From Psychrobacter sp. 72-O-c (GTDB lineage Bacteria; Pseudomonadota; Gammaproteobacteria; Pseudomonadales; Moraxellaceae), in assembly GCF_904846605.1 (NCBI RefSeq), contig NZ_CAJHBI010000010.1, positions 1 to 64,000 of the forward strand: a stretch of DNA of 64,000 nt. The letters run 5' to 3'. Positions 54,224 through 63,223 of the stretch are shown here, piece after piece; within the stretch, counting starts at the first letter, position 1; every line of letters starts with the position of its first letter. Both the position numbers and the translations under genes were made by a program. The notes below the pieces were generated by a model. That model searched no databases. It was not told the origin of the DNA and saw only the letters and a list, made by a program, of their open reading frames with translations.

Positions 54224-55966
54224 CTACTTAATCATGGGAAGATTTAAACCATAGTCTTTAGCGGTTTTAATCGCCAGCTCATAGCCGGCATCTGCATGAC
54301 GCATCACGCCTGAACCGCAATCATTGACCAATACTCGAGCTAAGCGTTTGGCGGCGGCATCAGTACCGTCAGCGACGATAACCATACCCGAATGCTGTGA
54401 GTAGCCCATACCAACGCCGCCGCCATGATGCAGTGACACCCAAGTTGCGCCGCCTGCGACATTTAGTAGACCATTTAATAATGCCCAATCAGATACCGCA
54501 TCTGAGCCATCTTTCATACTTTCCGTCTCGCGGTTAGGACTGGCAACTGAACCGGTATCTAGATGATCACGGCCGATGACGATAGGGCCCTTTAGCTCGC
54601 CACTTTTGACCATTTCATTAAAGGCAAGTCCTGCCTTATCACGCTCACCCAAACCTAGCCAGCAGATACGTGCAGGCAATCCTTGAAATTGGATGTGCTC
54701 TTTTGCCATATCAAGCCAGCGATGGATGTGAGTATTTTCAGGGAACAGCTCTTTGATTTTTTGGTCGGTCTTATAGATATCTTCTGGATCACCAGATAGA
54801 GCGACCCAGCGAAACGGGCCTTTACCTTGGCAAAATAGCGGACGAATATAAGCGGGCACAAAGCCTGGAAAGTTAAAGGCATCTTTAACCCCTTCATCAA
54901 ACGCCACTTGGCGAATATTATTACCATAGTCGGTCGCTGGGATATTCATAGCTTGCAAGTCTAAAATTGCTTGTACGTGTACCGCGCAAGACTCAGCAGC
55001 AGCCTTAGTCAATGCAGCATGTTGATTATGATCTTCTTGCGCCGCTTTCCACTCTTCCACACTCCAACCACTAGGGAGATAGCCGTTGATTAAGTCATGA
55101 GCTGAGGTTTGGTCTGTTACTAAGTCTGGTTTCATATCACCTGCATCCGCACGCTTTACCATTTCTGATAATATGTCGGCGGCGTTACCAAGTAGGGCAA
55201 TAGACACCGCTTCACCAGCATCGGTATGCTGTTTTATCAGCTCGTAAGCGTGATCTAAGTCATCTGCTTGCTTATCGACGTAGCCGGTACGCAGACGAAA
55301 ATCGATACTGGATTGTTGGCATTCAATATTTAATGAAGTTGCCCCCGCAAAGGTCGCGGCTAATGGCTGCGCGCCGCCCATACCACCAAGACCAGCGGTC
55401 AAAATCCAGCGTCCTACCCAGCTGCCATCATAATGCTGACGACCTGCTTCGACAAAGGTCTCATAGGTTCCTTGGACGATACCTTGGGTGCCAATATATA
55501 TCCAGCTACCAGCGGTCATCTGCCCATACATCATCAAGTCTTTGCGATCGAGCTCGTTGAAATGCTCCCATGTCGCCCAGCGCGGTACCAGATTGGAATT
55601 GGCAATCAATACACGCGGTGCATTTTCGTGAGTCTGAAAGACACCCACTGGTTTACCTGATTGGACTAGTAGCGTCTCGTCATCTTCTAAGACTTTTAAA
55701 GACTCTAGAATCTGATCATAGCTTTCCCAATTCCGCGCCGCGCGACCAATACCACCGTAAACCACCAAGCTTTTAGGATTTTCAGCCACATCAGGATGCA
55801 GATTGTTTTGTAGCATGCGATAAGGTGCTTCGGTCAGCCAGCTTTTGCAATGCAAGGTGCTACCAGTAGGGGCGGCAATATTACGAGTCTCATCGCGGCG
55901 GGTAAATTCATTATTGTTGGTCGCTTCATTATTAGTTCTATTATTAGTTCTATTACTAGTAATCAT
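54224..55966 (-). CDS. hutU: urocanate hydratase
   Basis: A 580-aa NAD-dependent urocanase (second step of histidine degradation). [20 protein letters not shown] binds NAD; the active-site Cys is in [13 protein letters not shown] to [48 protein letters not shown] and [15 protein letters not shown] follow. I chose ATG 55966 with AAGGAA upstream. The first 35 residues are an unusual Asn/Thr-rich stretch made from short repeated codon blocks, absent from typical urocanases, so it may be a slippage-grown leader. First gene of the hut operon. Confidence 0.93.
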   Translation of the reverse strand: MITSNRTNNRTNNEATNNNEFTRRDETRNIAAPTGSTLHCKSWLTEAPYRMLQNNLHPDVAENPKSLVVYGGIGRAARNWESYDQILESLKVLEDDETLLVQSGKPVGVFQTHENAPRVLIANSNLVPRWATWEHFNELDRKDLMMYGQMTAGSWIYIGTQGIVQGTYETFVEAGRQHYDGSWVGRWILTAGLGGMGGAQPLAATFAGATSLNIECQQSSIDFRLRTGYVDKQADDLDHAYELIKQHTDAGEAVSIALLGNAADILSEMVKRADAGDMKPDLVTDQTSAHDLINGYLPSGWSVEEWKAAQEDHNQHAALTKAAAESCAVHVQAILDLQAMNIPATDYGNNIRQVAFDEGVKDAFNFPGFVPAYIRPLFCQGKGPFRWVALSGDPEDIYKTDQKIKELFPENTHIHRWLDMAKEHIQFQGLPARICWLGLGERDKAGLAFNEMVKSGELKGPIVIGRDHLDTGSVASPNRETESMKDGSDAVSDWALLNGLLNVAGGATWVSLHHGGGVGMGYSQHSGMVIVADGTDAAAKRLARVLVNDCGSGVMRHADAGYELAIKTAKDYGLNLPMIK

Positions 55967-56096
55967 CGTCGTTCCTTGGGGTCGTCTATTCGTGCCCAAA
56001 AAGGCTATTAATATGAATTATTTAAAATAACCTGCTTAGGGGGTGTTGATGAAGCATGATTAATAACAGCATTAGTATATTAAGATTATTTATAAG

Positions 56097-56108
56097 TTGT
56101 ATATACAA
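56097..56108. promoter_or_regulatory. HutC operator before hutU
   Basis: TTGTATATACAA is a perfect 12-bp palindrome, containing TGTA-N2-TACA, the site recognised by HutC repressors in pseudomonads. It lies in the divergent gap between hutU (131 bp away) and hutC (228 bp away). Confidence 0.75.
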
Positions 56109-56335
56109 ATTATCAGAGACTGTTTTATCTTGCAAGTTTTTTTTAGCCAAGAGTTTAATTATTTGCAATGTGGTTTTTATAGAACGATGAATAGCACCAT
56201 GATTTTGACGATGCCATGATATTATGGCGGCATTAGTGTGATTGATATTGCTGGTTAAAGTTGAAGGCTAAATCTGATAGTTAGAATTGATAATCGATAG
56301 TGGGCACAACAAAAGTAAAAATGACAAAGGTGACG

Positions 56336-57121
56336 ATGGGCATGACCAAACTGAGCACAAAAAAGACAGTTCCTGCGTATCAACGCATTAAAAATGCAAT
56401 ATTAGATAATATTCATCGCGGCAAGTGGCAAGCAGGCGAGGCCATCTCTACAGAAATGGCGTTAGCTGAGCAGTTTGGAGTCTCGAGAATGACCGTGAAT
56501 CGAGCCTTAAAAGAGTTAAGCGAAGAACGAGTATTAGAGCGTCGACAAGGATCAGGAACTTTCGTAGCACAGCAACAGTTTAATCATACCTTCGTTGAAG
56601 TACGTAACATTGCGCAGGACTTAAAGTCAGCGAATCGTGATTATCAAGCGCGGGTGGTGAGTAAACGCAGTATCACCGCTAGCATGCTTGATGAGCGCCT
56701 ACGCCGTAAGTTTGATATCGATGTGCCGAAAGTTTTACCTACAGGGCAAGCGCTTAACAATCAACTAGATAACGATGATGCGCCTGTTCTATATGAAGTA
56801 AAGATTATTCACTTTGCCGATGGTCAGCCGATTCAGTTTGAAGAGCGCTGGGTCGATGCGATAAAAGTCCCGAAGTTCATCGAGCAGGACTTTAGTATTG
56901 TTAATACTAGCGATTACTTAATTGCCAAAATTCCACTTGAGCGCGGCAGTTATACTATTCGAGCATTGGCTGCACCGGAAGAAATCGCCCATGCTTTACA
57001 GGTTGAGGCGCAGTCACCAACCTTAGTGCTCAGCCGGCAGACATATTCATCAGGTCAAGTATTGACTTTTGTCAAGATGTGGCATGCAGGCGATCGGTAT
57101 CAATTCTCAGGGGAGCTATAA
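56336..57121 (+). CDS. hutC: histidine utilization repressor, GntR/UTRA family
   Basis: A 261-aa GntR-type repressor. The winged helix reads QRIKNAILDNIHRGKWQAGEAISTEMALAEQFGVSRMTVNRALKELSEERVLERRQGSGTFVA; the UTRA ligand domain follows (VLYEVKIIHFADGQPIQFEERWVD to LVLSRQTYSSGQVLTFVKMWHAGDRYQFSG). It normally responds to urocanate. I chose ATG 56336, with AAAGG upstream; the frame stays open to a GTG at 56300 and an ATG at 56342 is also possible. Divergent from hutU, with a HutC-type palindrome between. Confidence 0.92.
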   Translation: MGMTKLSTKKTVPAYQRIKNAILDNIHRGKWQAGEAISTEMALAEQFGVSRMTVNRALKELSEERVLERRQGSGTFVAQQQFNHTFVEVRNIAQDLKSANRDYQARVVSKRSITASMLDERLRRKFDIDVPKVLPTGQALNNQLDNDDAPVLYEVKIIHFADGQPIQFEERWVDAIKVPKFIEQDFSIVNTSDYLIAKIPLERGSYTIRALAAPEEIAHALQVEAQSPTLVLSRQTYSSGQVLTFVKMWHAGDRYQFSGEL

Positions 57122-57415
57122 TATTCTTACGCATGCTCACTGTTTTTGTACGTTCCTTCTATCTCAATCGCGATAGTATAGACACAGTCGATCACATTCG
57201 TTTTTAAAGTATTTAACCTTAAAACTTACCATCAGAACTTGCCACTCTAAAAATTGCCGTCTCAAAAACAGCTTTAATGTTAAAACTAGCATTGAAAAGT
57301 ATAGATTTAATCCTCAAATCAAGCAGCCAAAAGCAAATATAATCAATTGAATAAAATATAATAAATTTAATAGAATAAGACCCGTAGCTCATATTTTGCT
57401 GCTAAATCTACTTGT
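57122..57415. other. gene-free region between hutC and the ABC transporter
   Basis: About 290 AT-rich bases with no gene seen; a HutC-type palindrome lies at its right edge (57416-57425). Confidence 0.5.
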
Positions 57416-57425
57416 TGTATCTACA
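57416..57425. promoter_or_regulatory. second HutC-type operator, before the ABC transporter
   Basis: TGTA-TC-TACA fits the HutC pattern TGTA-N2-TACA and lies 70 bp before the binding-protein start. It suggests that the ABC transporter belongs to the histidine regulon. Confidence 0.55.
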
Positions 57426-57495
57426 TCTTAGTAGTTATTTATCTCTGCTACTCGCACTATCTACTCATCCGTATACACTCGAATAAGGACCTCTT

Positions 57496-58326
57496 ATGAA
57501 ACGTCGCGCCCTGTTAACCCTAGCTGTTAGCGCTCTTTTGCTTACGGCTTGTAGTCAGTCTAATACTGACGATGCTAATACTAATGCTGATAATACCGCT
57601 GGTGGCTCAGATTTGCTTCAGCGTATCAATAATGGCGGTACTATTAACGTCGGTACCGAAGGCACTTATCCGCCGTTCACTTATCATGATGTGTCCGGTG
57701 AGCTTACCGGTTATGACGTCGAGGTGACGCGTGCCGTTGCTGATAAATTAGGCGTAACGGTTGATTTCAAAGAAACTCAGTGGGATGCGATGCTGGCGGG
57801 TCTGGATTCGAAGCGCTTTGATATGGTAGCCAACCAAGTCAGCTTGACCACGCCTGAGCGCTTGGCGAAGTACGATAAAGCGACCGCCTATAGCTGGTCA
57901 GGGGCGGTTGCGCTTGCACCAACCGATGACAACCGTTATAGCTCATGGGAGGCATTAAAAGGTCTGCGTTCAGCCCAGTCGCTTTCGAGCAATTATGGTG
58001 AGCTGGCAGAACGCTACGGCGCAGAAATCGTTCCTGTTGATGGGATGGCGCAGGCGATACAATTGGTCAAACAGGATCGCGCTGACTTCACCATGAACGA
58101 TAATCTTGCGGTGTTGGATTATCTTAAAAAGTTCCCAGACAGTAGCCTTGAGATTAAACTGGTCGCGCCAGCAAGTGAAAAGCGTGGTTCTGGTCTGGTA
58201 CTTCTTAAAGGCGATGATGCGGTAGTGGCAAAACTTGACGAAGCTATGGCTGCGCTGCAAGCTGATGGTACATTGACTAAGCTTAGTAATACCTTCTTTG
58301 GTGCTGATATAAGCAAACAAGACTGA
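57496..58326 (+). CDS. amino-acid ABC transporter binding lipoprotein
   Basis: A 276-aa extracytoplasmic solute-binding protein (family 3). The lipoprotein signal ends LLLTACSQ (Cys19). The mature part opens [39 protein letters not shown], close in pattern to the cystine-binding protein FliY/TcyJ. Context (beside hutC, with a HutC-type palindrome) instead argues for histidine or a related amino acid; sequence alone cannot decide. AAGGA precedes the ATG. The stop overlaps the permease start (TGATG). Confidence 0.9.
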   Translation: MKRRALLTLAVSALLLTACSQSNTDDANTNADNTAGGSDLLQRINNGGTINVGTEGTYPPFTYHDVSGELTGYDVEVTRAVADKLGVTVDFKETQWDAMLAGLDSKRFDMVANQVSLTTPERLAKYDKATAYSWSGAVALAPTDDNRYSSWEALKGLRSAQSLSSNYGELAERYGAEIVPVDGMAQAIQLVKQDRADFTMNDNLAVLDYLKKFPDSSLEIKLVAPASEKRGSGLVLLKGDDAVVAKLDEAMAALQADGTLTKLSNTFFGADISKQD

Positions 58327-59063
58327 TGACAGTTTCTATAACGTCAATGTTAGCTGAATTCTTAGCACTATTGCCATTTATGAGCCCTGATCGGGCGCAT
58401 ATTGTCATCACCTCGTTTTGGCCGATGCTTAAAGGTGGTATTTATTACTCGATACCGCTAGCATTAATCTCCTTTGCAATAGGAATGTGTATTGCCTTGA
58501 GTGTGGCGCTGATTCGTATCGTGCCGCGTGTTAGCTGGTGGCATGAGATTATTTATCGCCTCGCGCGAATTTATGTCTCTGCCATACGCGGCACGCCGAT
58601 GTTGGTGCAGCTGTTTATTATCTTCTATGGTCTGCCTAGCATAGGACTTAAGCTCGATCCATTTCCATCAGCAATTATTGCTTTTTCACTTAATATTGGT
58701 GCTTATGCGTCAGAGACTGTGCGCGCGTCTATTTTGTCCATTCCAAAAGGACAGTGGGAAGCTGGCTCGACAGTCGGGCTAACTTATCTACAAACCTTTC
58801 GACATGTGATTTTGCCACAAGCGCTCAGGGTATCGGTACCGCCGTTATCCAATACCTTTATTAGTCTGGTAAAAGACACGTCTTTAGCGTCCTTAGTGTT
58901 GGTCACTGAGCTGTTTAAGCAGGCGCAAATTATCACCGCGCGTAACTATGAGTTTATGCTGGTCTATACTGAAGCGGCGGTTATCTATTGGGGTATTTGT
59001 TTGTTCCTAACCTTTATCCAAGGCAGGCTTGAGACCAGACTTGATCGCTATGTTGCCAAATAA
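58326..59063 (+). CDS. amino-acid ABC transporter permease
   Basis: A 245-aa inner-membrane permease of the His/Glu/Gln/cystine type. About five helices and the EAA-type loop ([37 protein letters not shown]) are visible, with [27 protein letters not shown]. The start overlaps the binding-protein stop by one base, so translation is coupled. A single permease gene means it works as a homodimer. Confidence 0.92.
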   Translation: MTVSITSMLAEFLALLPFMSPDRAHIVITSFWPMLKGGIYYSIPLALISFAIGMCIALSVALIRIVPRVSWWHEIIYRLARIYVSAIRGTPMLVQLFIIFYGLPSIGLKLDPFPSAIIAFSLNIGAYASETVRASILSIPKGQWEAGSTVGLTYLQTFRHVILPQALRVSVPPLSNTFISLVKDTSLASLVLVTELFKQAQIITARNYEFMLVYTEAAVIYWGICLFLTFIQGRLETRLDRYVAK

Positions 59064-59105
59064 ACCATTTACCATCCCCACTGTATTGCTAATAATGTAT
59101 TCGCT

Positions 59106-59141
59106 ATAATCAAGATACGCACAATAATCAAGATACGCGCA
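59106..59141. repeat. 18-bp tandem duplication
   Basis: ATAATCAAGATACGCACA is repeated with one change (ATAATCAAGATACGCGCA) in the short gap before the ATPase gene, just upstream of its Shine-Dalgarno. Confidence 0.7.
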
Positions 59142-59153
59142 ATAGGAATTTTT

Positions 59154-59897
59154 ATGATTCAAGTCAACAATATTCACAAAGCCTTTGGTAGCAATCAAGT
59201 GCTTAAAGGCATTGATTTGACCATTCATAAAGGTAAGGTGGTGGTTATACTCGGGCCGTCGGGTTCAGGAAAAACAACATTTCTGCGCTGTCTAAATGCG
59301 CTCGAAATTCCTGATCAAGGCGTCATTGCCTTTGATGATGGCAGCTTAACAGTAGACTTCGTCACTAAGCCTAAGAAGAAAACCTTATTAGCGTTACAAC
59401 GTAAGTCGGGTATGGTATTTCAGTCCTATAATTTATTTCCGCATAAGACCGCACTCGAGAACTTAACCTTAGGGCCCGTAGTGGTACAAGGTAAAAGTAA
59501 AGCAGAAGGTCGCAAACAAGCATTGGCACTACTTGCAAAAGTGGGCTTGTCGGACAAAGCTGATTTATATCCTTTTCAGTTATCTGGCGGTCAGCAGCAG
59601 CGGATTGGTATTGCTCGTGCACTCGCTATCGAGCCTTCGTTACTATTATTTGATGAGCCGACCTCAGCGCTGGATCCAGAGTTAGTGCAATACGTCTTAA
59701 CCACCATGAAGCAGCTGGCGTCTGAGGGCTGGACAATGGTGGTGGTTACCCACGAGATTAACTTTGCTCGTGATGTGGCTGATCATGTGGTACTCATTGA
59801 GGATGGGCACATAGTTGAAGAAGGTAGCGCTGAGCAAATGTTTGAGCTATCAACGCATCCGCGCACGCAGGCGTTCTTACAGCGTATTGAACAATAA
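59154..59897 (+). CDS. amino-acid ABC transporter ATPase
   Basis: A 247-aa ABC ATPase. Walker A GPSGSGKTT at residues 34-42, Q-loop VFQSYNLFPH, signature LSGGQQQRIGIARAL, Walker B LLLFDEPTSALDP and switch His in VVVTHEINFA. An insertion before the Q-loop (DDGSLTVDFVTKPKKKTLL) resembles cystine-type ATPases (TcyN/YecC). AGGAA precedes the ATG. Energises the binding protein and permease upstream. Confidence 0.94.
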   Translation: MIQVNNIHKAFGSNQVLKGIDLTIHKGKVVVILGPSGSGKTTFLRCLNALEIPDQGVIAFDDGSLTVDFVTKPKKKTLLALQRKSGMVFQSYNLFPHKTALENLTLGPVVVQGKSKAEGRKQALALLAKVGLSDKADLYPFQLSGGQQQRIGIARALAIEPSLLLFDEPTSALDPELVQYVLTTMKQLASEGWTMVVVTHEINFARDVADHVVLIEDGHIVEEGSAEQMFELSTHPRTQAFLQRIEQ

Positions 59898-59940
59898 CTG
59901 AAAAGTAGTAATTGAACCATTCACCGTCGTAGTAGTTGCC

Positions 59941-59978
59941 AAAAAAGCCTTTTATTCATATAAATAGAAGGCTTTTTT
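59941..59978. terminator. bidirectional terminator
   Basis: AAAAAAGCCTT and AAGGCTTTTTT form an 11-bp stem around a 16-base loop with A- and T-runs on both sides. It can serve the ABC operon (plus) and the allE gene (minus). Confidence 0.8.
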
Positions 59979-60030
59979 ATTACAAGTAATAAATGACATA
60001 TTCGAATTAACGATTATGCCTCTATATTGC

Positions 60031-60867
60031 TTATCGTGTTGGGCGAATAAACGGCATATGTCTATTCACGTCTTTATATAGTAAGTATCTAAATGGACCA
60101 GGTCCGCCGGCGTAACAAGATTGTGGGCAAAATGCGCGCAGCCACATAAAATCACCCGCCTCAACTTCTACCCATTCACCGTTTAAGTGATATACGGCTT
60201 TACCTTCTAGTACATACAAACCATGTTCCATAACATGAGTTTCATCAAATGGAATCACGCCACCTGGCTGGAAAGTGACTATATTCACATGCATGTCGTG
60301 ACGCATATCAGACTGCTCTGTAAACCTAGTGGTTGCCCATACGCCCCCTGTGTTCGGCATCTCAATAGCTTCAACATCGTGATCGCTTGTTACAAAGGGT
60401 TCGGGCGCATCAATACCTTCTACAAATTGATAAGCTTTGCGGATCCAATGAAATTTAACGTGCTTGCTACTGTTGTTTTTTAACGTCCATTTACATCCCG
60501 GCGGTAAGAAAGCATAGCCACCCGCTTCAAGATGATGCGATTCACCTTCTATAGTCATATCCATTTCACCTTCAACGATGAATACAACACCTTCGGCCTT
60601 TGCATCTAGCTCAGGTTTTTCTGAGCCGCCATTAGGCTCAACTTCGACGATATACTGTGAGAAGGTTTCTGAAAAACCGGTTAAAGGACGTGCAAGCACC
60701 CACATCCGCATTCCTTCCCAAAAAGGTAAATAGCTAATAACAATGTCGGTTAGTACACGTTTGGGAATAATCGCATAACCCTCGGTGAAGATAGCGCGAT
60801 CGGATAGTAACTGTGTTTGCGGAGGCAATCCGCCAGTTGGTGCGTAATAAGTACTTTTTGTAGACAT
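60031..60867 (-). CDS. allE: (S)-ureidoglycine aminohydrolase
   Basis: A 278-aa bicupin enzyme releasing ammonia from (S)-ureidoglycine to give ureidoglycolate in allantoin breakdown. Two cupin folds are visible: EGVVFIVEGEMDMTIEGESHHLEAGGYAFLPPG and FDETHVMEHGLYVLEGKAVYHLNGEWVEVEAGDFMWL, the second with the metal ligands (Glu, His, Gln region FCPQSCYAGG). Last gene of the purine set; 85 bp and a hairpin separate it from a small broken gene. Confidence 0.92.
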   Translation of the reverse strand: MSTKSTYYAPTGGLPPQTQLLSDRAIFTEGYAIIPKRVLTDIVISYLPFWEGMRMWVLARPLTGFSETFSQYIVEVEPNGGSEKPELDAKAEGVVFIVEGEMDMTIEGESHHLEAGGYAFLPPGCKWTLKNNSSKHVKFHWIRKAYQFVEGIDAPEPFVTSDHDVEAIEMPNTGGVWATTRFTEQSDMRHDMHVNIVTFQPGGVIPFDETHVMEHGLYVLEGKAVYHLNGEWVEVEAGDFMWLRAFCPQSCYAGGPGPFRYLLYKDVNRHMPFIRPTR

Positions 60868-60910
60868 TGTTAATGCTCCTTAGTGGTTTTGTGCTGCGAT
60901 AAATTTGTGT

Positions 60911-60948
60911 CTGAACCTTTGATTTTGAATCGTGGAGCAAAGGTTCAG
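60911..60948. other. perfect 11-bp hairpin upstream of allE
   Basis: CTGAACCTTTG (60911-60921) pairs exactly with CAAAGGTTCAG (60938-60948) around a 16-base loop. It lies 44 bp before the allE start and 4 bp beyond the small broken gene. No T-run follows on either strand, so it may be an operator or a leader structure. Confidence 0.5.
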
Positions 60949-60951
60949 TAA

Positions 60952-61135
60952 TTATCTTAAAGTGCTTGGCTGGGATTTCCCTTTAAACACTAAATCAAGT
61001 GCAGCTTGAAAGGCTAAGCTATTGTCAAAATCGTTAGACGTTAGACATAGCTCGGTAGTTTGGATCGTCTTTATTTTGTGTATCGACAACTGCTGCCAGC
61101 ATACTTTTTAGAACACCACCAAAATTATTAATCAT
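60952..61135 (-). pseudogene. small unknown gene broken by a 7-bp tandem duplication
   Basis: From ATG 61135 the minus strand reads MINNFGGVLKSMLAAVVDTQ then NKDDPNYRAMSN, and after a shift DFDNSLAFQAALDLVF then KGKSQPSTLR and a stop at 60952. The shift is a perfect 7-bp tandem duplication (61032-61045); removing one copy yields one 58-aa protein. No known family is recognised. It lies 13 bp after allA and probably relied on the same transcript. No Shine-Dalgarno is seen, so coupling to allA is possible. Confidence 0.55.
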
Positions 61136-61148
61136 CTGACTATAGCGA

Positions 61149-61709
61149 CTAAGCTTGCTTTGCTACTTGAGCATTAGGCTTAGGTTGTTCGCTTTCTAAC
61201 TCAACGCAAACATTCCAATCGCCGATATCAAGCTCATAGCAGTTCTTGCCTTCGCCATTGATGCGATCAATCACTAAAAAATCACAGTCTTTGCCAAGGG
61301 CTAATAGCGGATGATGCCAGACATTAGGGTCATACTGCACGCCTTGATGCGACTTGGCATAGAATACCGTCAAGTCATCCGCAGACTTTGGCGGCTCACC
61401 AGCTTTGGCAACAATGACGACATAGTCCTGACCATTCATCGAAAAGAACGCTTGCGACCCAAACGGATGATATTCCATCACTGATAAAGCAATAGGGCAT
61501 TCACGCATCTTGGCACGGAAGATACTCATCCCAACCGTACCACCGTCAAGTGATGCTTCAGCAATAGCGTGATGGCGACAGGCATAGCCATTATTAATAT
61601 GAAAGCAGTTTTCAGGCGTTTCTTCATCCTTGCCATACGGTTCGATTACCGTACCATATGGTGTAAATTCAGCCTTGGTCAAAGGCTTGGCAATGATTGT
61701 GGTGGTCAT
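61149..61709 (-). CDS. allA: ureidoglycolate lyase
   Basis: A 186-aa enzyme splitting (S)-ureidoglycolate into glyoxylate and urea. Family motifs: [18 protein letters not shown] at the start, [28 protein letters not shown] and [26 protein letters not shown] (metal/substrate His). AAAGGTG precedes the ATG. It lies between puuE and the small broken gene, in the order of the pathway. Confidence 0.93.
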   Translation of the reverse strand: MTTTIIAKPLTKAEFTPYGTVIEPYGKDEETPENCFHINNGYACRHHAIAEASLDGGTVGMSIFRAKMRECPIALSVMEYHPFGSQAFFSMNGQDYVVIVAKAGEPPKSADDLTVFYAKSHQGVQYDPNVWHHPLLALGKDCDFLVIDRINGEGKNCYELDIGDWNVCVELESEQPKPNAQVAKQA

Positions 61710-62006
61710 GAGTTCACCTTTAGGTTAGTTAGCAATGTCATTTATTTAGTTGTTTTAGCAACTTATTAAGTTATAGATCATCAGTAGTCGATAACGGAGT
61801 TACGGTTCTTCGAGTTTTTATTCGTGAGCGTTTGTACTTGCGCTGCACGATTGTTACGGTTAGGCAGTTTAGCCACAGTTTCCTGCACATATTATTAAAC
61901 GATCAGACCAAGTATCGCCAATACTGGCTTATTTGAACTAAGCCAATAGGGACACAAGATGTCGTTTTTGAGCAATTGGATCACTGAAGCAATAAACTGT
62001 CTAGGG
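61710..62006. other. gap between puuE and allA
   Basis: About 297 bp. A 31-codon minus-strand frame (61781-61876) starts with GTG behind AGGAA and looks somewhat protein-like (basic), but is too short to call. A 7-bp perfect hairpin (61925-61931 with 61939-61945) follows the puuE stop without a T-run. Confidence 0.35.
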
Positions 62007-62987
62007 TTACATCCAGTCTGCGGTGTTGTCTGCAGTCGCTGGATGATTTTCATACCAGTGCTTAGCGATTTCATCGCGGCGGCATACCCAAACATCGGGC
62101 TTACTGGTAATATATTTTAAAAATTGCTTGAGGGCTGGAATACGACCAGCACGACCGATCATCCGGCAGTGTAGACCGATGGTCAGCATTTTTGGCGTAT
62201 GTGCGCCTTCTTCATATAAGGTATCAAAACTGTCTTTTAAATATTGATAAAAAGGTTCGGCGTGGGTAAATCCAGGACTTGAGGCAAAACGCATATCGTT
62301 GGTTTCAAGCGTGTAGGGGATAACTAGGTGCGGCTTGCGAGTGATACTGCTGCCGTCTTGTACTTTGACATTGAGCCAGTAGGGTAGCTCATCAGCGTAA
62401 GAGTCGGAGTCATAAATATAACCGCCTTGTTCGGCGACCAGCTCACGCGTGTTGGGGCTATCACGTCCAGTGTACCAGCCTAATGGCTGTCCGCCAAGCA
62501 TCCGATCAAAGATTTTAGTGGCAGCGCGAACATGCTCACGTTCGGTCTCACGATACATATACTGATAGGTAATCCAGCGTAGACCATGACTGGCTACTTC
62601 ATGACCATCTTCTAATACGCGCTCGATAATATGCGGTGTTTTTTCCGCAGCAGCGGCGCAAGTAAAGGTGGTGATGGGTAGGCCATATTCTTTAAATACG
62701 TCAAGGACGCGCCAAACACCAACACGGCTACCATATTCAAATGCAGACTCAATAGACTGGTGGCGGTTGGTAAACTCAGGTGTGCCTAGGACATCCGATA
62801 AAAAACGCTCAGATTGACCGTCACCGTGAATGACACTGTTTTCTGCGCCTTCTTCAATATTCAGTACAAACTGAACCGCAATTTTTGCACCGCCTGGCCA
62901 GTTTGCTTTCGGTGGATTATCGCCATAGCCTTTTAGGTCGCGAGGATAAGCGTCCTGATCAAAATCACTGGTGATTTTCTGGGTCAT
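62007..62987 (-). CDS. puuE: allantoinase, PuuE (polysaccharide-deacetylase-like) type
   Basis: A 326-aa metal-independent allantoinase of the carbohydrate-esterase-4 fold, opening allantoin to allantoate. Visible: DLKGYGDNPPKANWPGGAKIAVQFVLNIEEGAENSV, YGSRVGVWRVLDVFKEYGLPITTFTCAAA, ERVLEDGHEVASHGLRWITYQYM and LTIGLHCRMIGRAGRIPALKQFL. The gene order puuD-puuE-allA-allE, all on the minus strand, follows the pathway from urate to glyoxylate. Confidence 0.93.
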   Translation of the reverse strand: MTQKITSDFDQDAYPRDLKGYGDNPPKANWPGGAKIAVQFVLNIEEGAENSVIHGDGQSERFLSDVLGTPEFTNRHQSIESAFEYGSRVGVWRVLDVFKEYGLPITTFTCAAAAEKTPHIIERVLEDGHEVASHGLRWITYQYMYRETEREHVRAATKIFDRMLGGQPLGWYTGRDSPNTRELVAEQGGYIYDSDSYADELPYWLNVKVQDGSSITRKPHLVIPYTLETNDMRFASSPGFTHAEPFYQYLKDSFDTLYEEGAHTPKMLTIGLHCRMIGRAGRIPALKQFLKYITSKPDVWVCRRDEIAKHWYENHPATADNTADWM

Positions 62988-63004
62988 TGTAAAGGTTCCT
63001 TTAT

Positions 63005-63038
63005 AACTTAAAGAGTAACTTAAAGAGTAACTTAAAGC
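63005..63038. repeat. 12-bp tandem repeat, nearly three units
   Basis: AACTTAAAGAGT occurs twice and then AACTTAAAGC, just upstream of puuE. Probably slippage-derived. Confidence 0.7.
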
Positions 63039-63137
63039 GAAATAAAATAACTTATAGAAAAATAAGGTGAAGCGAGATAAGGTGGAGAAGTATCAAGAAA
63101 AGCCAGGAATAGCTTGTTAGCGTATCAATATAATATG

Positions 63138-63175
63138 AAGCACGCGGCAACCTAAATCGGTCTGGCCGCGTGCTT
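63138..63175 (-). terminator. terminator after puuD
   Basis: AAGCACGCGGC and GCCGCGTGCTT form a perfect 11-bp GC-rich stem around a 16-base loop, with a weakly T-rich tail on the minus strand, about 50 bp beyond the puuD stop. It may separate puuD from the following genes. Confidence 0.65.
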
Positions 63176-63223
63176 GACATCAGCTGTCAAGCTATAGCTT
63201 TGAAGAATAATAGCTATGACTAA

